From: Planctomycetaceae bacterium
Lineage (GTDB): Bacteria; Planctomycetota; Planctomycetia; Pirellulales; Pirellulaceae
Assembly: GCA_003501565.1 (NCBI GenBank)
Contig: DNPC01000759.1
Span: 1 to 6,635 of the forward strand
Reading direction: 5' to 3'
DNA: 6,635 nucleotides
Each line of letters starts with the position of its first letter. The stretch's first letter is position 1. This document shows, piece after piece, positions 5,160 to 6,635 of this stretch. A program made the translations under genes and the position numbers. Below the pieces are notes generated by a model, which saw nothing but the letters and a program-made list of their open reading frames with translations, searched no databases and was not told where the DNA came from.

Positions 5160-5187
5160 GCCGTAACGAGCTGTGCACTGTTACGGC
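5160..5187 (-). repeat. Perfect 8-bp inverted repeat downstream of the oxidoreductase gene
   Basis: GCCGTAAC (5160-5167) is exactly complementary to GTTACGGC (5180-5187) with a 12-base loop; AG/CT pairing inside the loop could extend it past one bulged base. It lies about 120 bases past the oxidoreductase stop codon on that gene's strand. There is no T-run, so a terminator role is uncertain. Confidence 0.45.
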
Positions 5188-5306
5188 ACCTGCAACCTAA
5201 TGAGAATGAAATGCGGTGAATTGACAGACGGTGTCCGGCAACCACCGAGAGCTTGGGCTGGCTGGGTTTAATACGGCGACTTGCAGTAGCCCTCCCAATT
5301 GGCCAG

Positions 5307-6437
5307 CTAGACGTTTTCCCAGGTGCGGTCGGCGCCGCTCTTGAGAACGGCATCGCAAACCTTCTGAGTCTCTAGGGCGTCACGGAAGCTTGGATGAGCG
5401 GCCTCGCCCGTATCAAGACTCTTTAGGAAGTCAGCGACTTGGTGCGTGAAGGAGTGTTCGTAACCAATTTGAAGCCCTGGTACCCACCAATTGCCCATGT
5501 ACGGCTGATCGCCGTCGGTCACGTGGACACTTCGCCAACCACGCACGATGGATTCATCACTGTGATCGAAGTACTCAAGACGATGCAGGTCATGCAGGTC
5601 CCAACGGATACTCGCATGTTCACCGTTGATCTCAAGTGTGTACAGCGCCTTATGGCCTCGCGCGTAACGCGTTGATTCAAAGAGACCAAGCGATCCATTG
5701 GAGAAATGGCAAAGGAATGCACACGCATCATCGATTTTTACGGGTTGTTTTTCACCCGTTTCGGCGTGCACGCGTTCTTTAACGAAGGTCTCTGTCATGG
5801 CCGACACATCGGTGATCGAGCCGTTCAGCCAAATCGCCGTATCGATACAGTGCGCGAGCAAATCACCTGTTACGCCACTGCCAGCTGCTTCCGCATCCAA
5901 ACGCCACGTTGCAGCGCCCCCTTGCGGCACATCGGCATTGATCGTCCAGTCCTGCAGAAAGTTCGCGCGATAGTGGAAGATCTGCCCAAGCTTACCAGAG
6001 TCGATGATCTGCTTAGCAAGGGTGACCGCTGGCACGCGACGGTAGTTGTACCACACCATGTTCGCCACCCCGGCCGACTCGACCGCCTGGCACATTTCCT
6101 CGCCTTCATCCGCGTTCATTGCCAGGGGTTTTTCGCACAGGATCATTTTGCCGGCTTTGGCTGCCTCAATTGCGATCGTCTTGTGCAGGTTATTCGGTGT
6201 GCAAATGTCTACCGCATCAATGTCATCACGTTTCAGGAGCTCCCGCCAATCGGATTCAACAGACTCATAGCCCCAGTTTTCAGCGAACGGCTTGGCCTTG
6301 TCTAGGTTCCGAGCACACAGTGCTTTCAGCACAGGCTTATGTTCACTCTCAAAAAAATTAGCCGCCTGGACATACGCATTCGAGTGCGTCTTACCCATGA
6401 AGCCATATCCAATCATTCCAATACGAAGTTCTTTCAC
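5307..6437 (-). CDS. Gfo/Idh/MocA family NAD(P)-dependent oxidoreductase
   Basis: This is a 376-aa soluble dehydrogenase of full family length. The N-terminal Rossmann domain shows IGYGFMG (9-15) for dinucleotide binding, CTPNNLH (79-85), and the family hallmark CEKPLA (101-106) with the cofactor-contacting Lys103. The C-terminal alpha/beta substrate domain carries GDLLAHCID (191-199), where D192, H196 and D199 fit the catalytic and substrate-binding positions. The tail has W.PG..IGYEHSF, a layout common in sugar and inositol dehydrogenases. The likely substrate is a sugar, inositol or derivative; no neighbour narrows it. There is no Tat signal, so it is probably cytoplasmic, unlike many secreted planctomycete paralogues. 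It starts with GTG at 6437, with AGGGAA 5 bases ahead on the minus strand. A 199-codon plus-strand frame inside it is an antisense shadow. Confidence 0.93.
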   Translation of the reverse strand: MKELRIGMIGYGFMGKTHSNAYVQAANFFESEHKPVLKALCARNLDKAKPFAENWGYESVESDWRELLKRDDIDAVDICTPNNLHKTIAIEAAKAGKMILCEKPLAMNADEGEEMCQAVESAGVANMVWYNYRRVPAVTLAKQIIDSGKLGQIFHYRANFLQDWTINADVPQGGAATWRLDAEAAGSGVTGDLLAHCIDTAIWLNGSITDVSAMTETFVKERVHAETGEKQPVKIDDACAFLCHFSNGSLGLFESTRYARGHKALYTLEINGEHASIRWDLHDLHRLEYFDHSDESIVRGWRSVHVTDGDQPYMGNWWVPGLQIGYEHSFTHQVADFLKSLDTGEAAHPSFRDALETQKVCDAVLKSGADRTWENV

Positions 6438-6442
6438 AGCAG

Positions 6443-6448
6443 TTCCCT
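6443..6448 (-). promoter_or_regulatory. Shine-Dalgarno site for the oxidoreductase GTG start
   Basis: On the minus strand AGGGAA lies 5 bases before the GTG at 6437, supporting that start codon. Confidence 0.7.
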
Positions 6449-6600
6449 ATCTTCTTCTAGTGATGGTGAATTTCTCTTTAATCGCGATACGCCAGGTATT
6501 TGGGCCTACTTCGTCTTCAAACAAACAAGTATCCGATTGCCCTTTGCGGCAACGCATCTTTCTCTACACAACTAAGAACCTACCGGAAAACCTTGAATCG

Positions 6601-6635
6601 AACATCAGCCGCAGGGCGTTAGCCCCGGTTGTTGG
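6601..6635. repeat. Hairpin-forming extragenic repeat unit, cut by the right edge
   Basis: CCG (6609-6611), a CA bulge, GGGC (6614-6617), loop GTTA, GCCC (6622-6625) and CGG (6626-6628) fold into a 7-bp bulged hairpin. I remember the core GGGCGTTAGCCCCGGTT and its complement as a frequently repeated extragenic sequence in Rhodopirellula-like genomes; only one copy is in this window, so the repeat status is unverified. The bases between it and the oxidoreductase start (6438-6600) contain no supported gene, only a TTGCC/GGCAA stem at 6537-6552. Confidence 0.4.

Larger units (their letters stand above)
4978..5306. other. Gene-free gap with four inverted repeats
   Basis: No supported gene lies in these 329 bases between two minus-strand genes. 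Perfect stems are seen at 5045-5064 (8 bp, 4-base loop), 5110-5125 (6 bp, 4-base loop) and 5160-5187 (8 bp, 12-base loop), plus a 5-bp stem at 5229-5247. A perfect 8-base palindrome GTCGCGAC lies at 5095-5102. The region must contain the 3' end of the oxidoreductase transcript and the leader or promoter of the DUF479 gene. Confidence 0.55.

Noticed and set aside
5706..6305. 199-codon plus-strand open frame
   Set aside because: It is antisense to the well-supported Gfo/Idh/MocA gene and has no protein-like features.

Overview
The window looks like a piece of a planctomycete chromosome of the Rhodopirellula/Pirellulales type. The evidence is moderate GC, low coding density (eight supported genes cover roughly 69% of the bases), long gene-free gaps, frequent GTG starts with good Shine-Dalgarno sites, and proteins of the kind I associate with these bacteria. 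These include a degenerate single-domain receiver with a 'DVGNCGPD' start, a short cupin beginning 'FEIVDFAALPG', UPF0502/YceH and a soluble Gfo/Idh/MocA oxidoreductase. Two edge sequences also resemble dispersed extragenic repeats I remember from Rhodopirellula-like genomes. The taxonomic call is inference; no rRNA or marker gene is present.

Layout: 1-702 has no convincing gene. Its left ~200 bases look like a dispersed repeat and its right part (about 530-702) is a dyad-rich leader. Then come a 116-aa cupin (703-1053, +), a 41-aa probable lipoprotein (1106-1231, +), a 368-base gap with several hairpins, a 124-aa pseudo-receiver (1600-1974, +), a 12-bp perfect inverted repeat (1974-2037), a YdcZ-type DMT membrane protein (2092-2556, +), an SDR oxidoreductase (2632-3423, +) and YceH/UPF0502 (3530-4228, +). 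Facing them on the minus strand are an ACP-phosphodiesterase-like DUF479 protein (4327-4977) and a Gfo/Idh/MocA oxidoreductase (5307-6437). A 329-base gap with four inverted repeats separates those two. The right edge carries a hairpin-forming repeat unit.

The genes do not form an obvious single pathway. The plus-strand genes from 1600 to 4228 lie head to tail with gaps of about 75-117 bases, so partial co-transcription is possible but unproven. YceH and the DUF479 gene converge. I see no CRISPR array, transposase, phage gene, toxin-antitoxin pair, rRNA or tRNA.

The most interesting items are the receiver-fold protein that has lost its phosphorylation site, the strong inverted repeat starting on its stop codon with a competing second arm, and the structured leader in front of the cupin. 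None is enough to claim a new system, but each can be tested.
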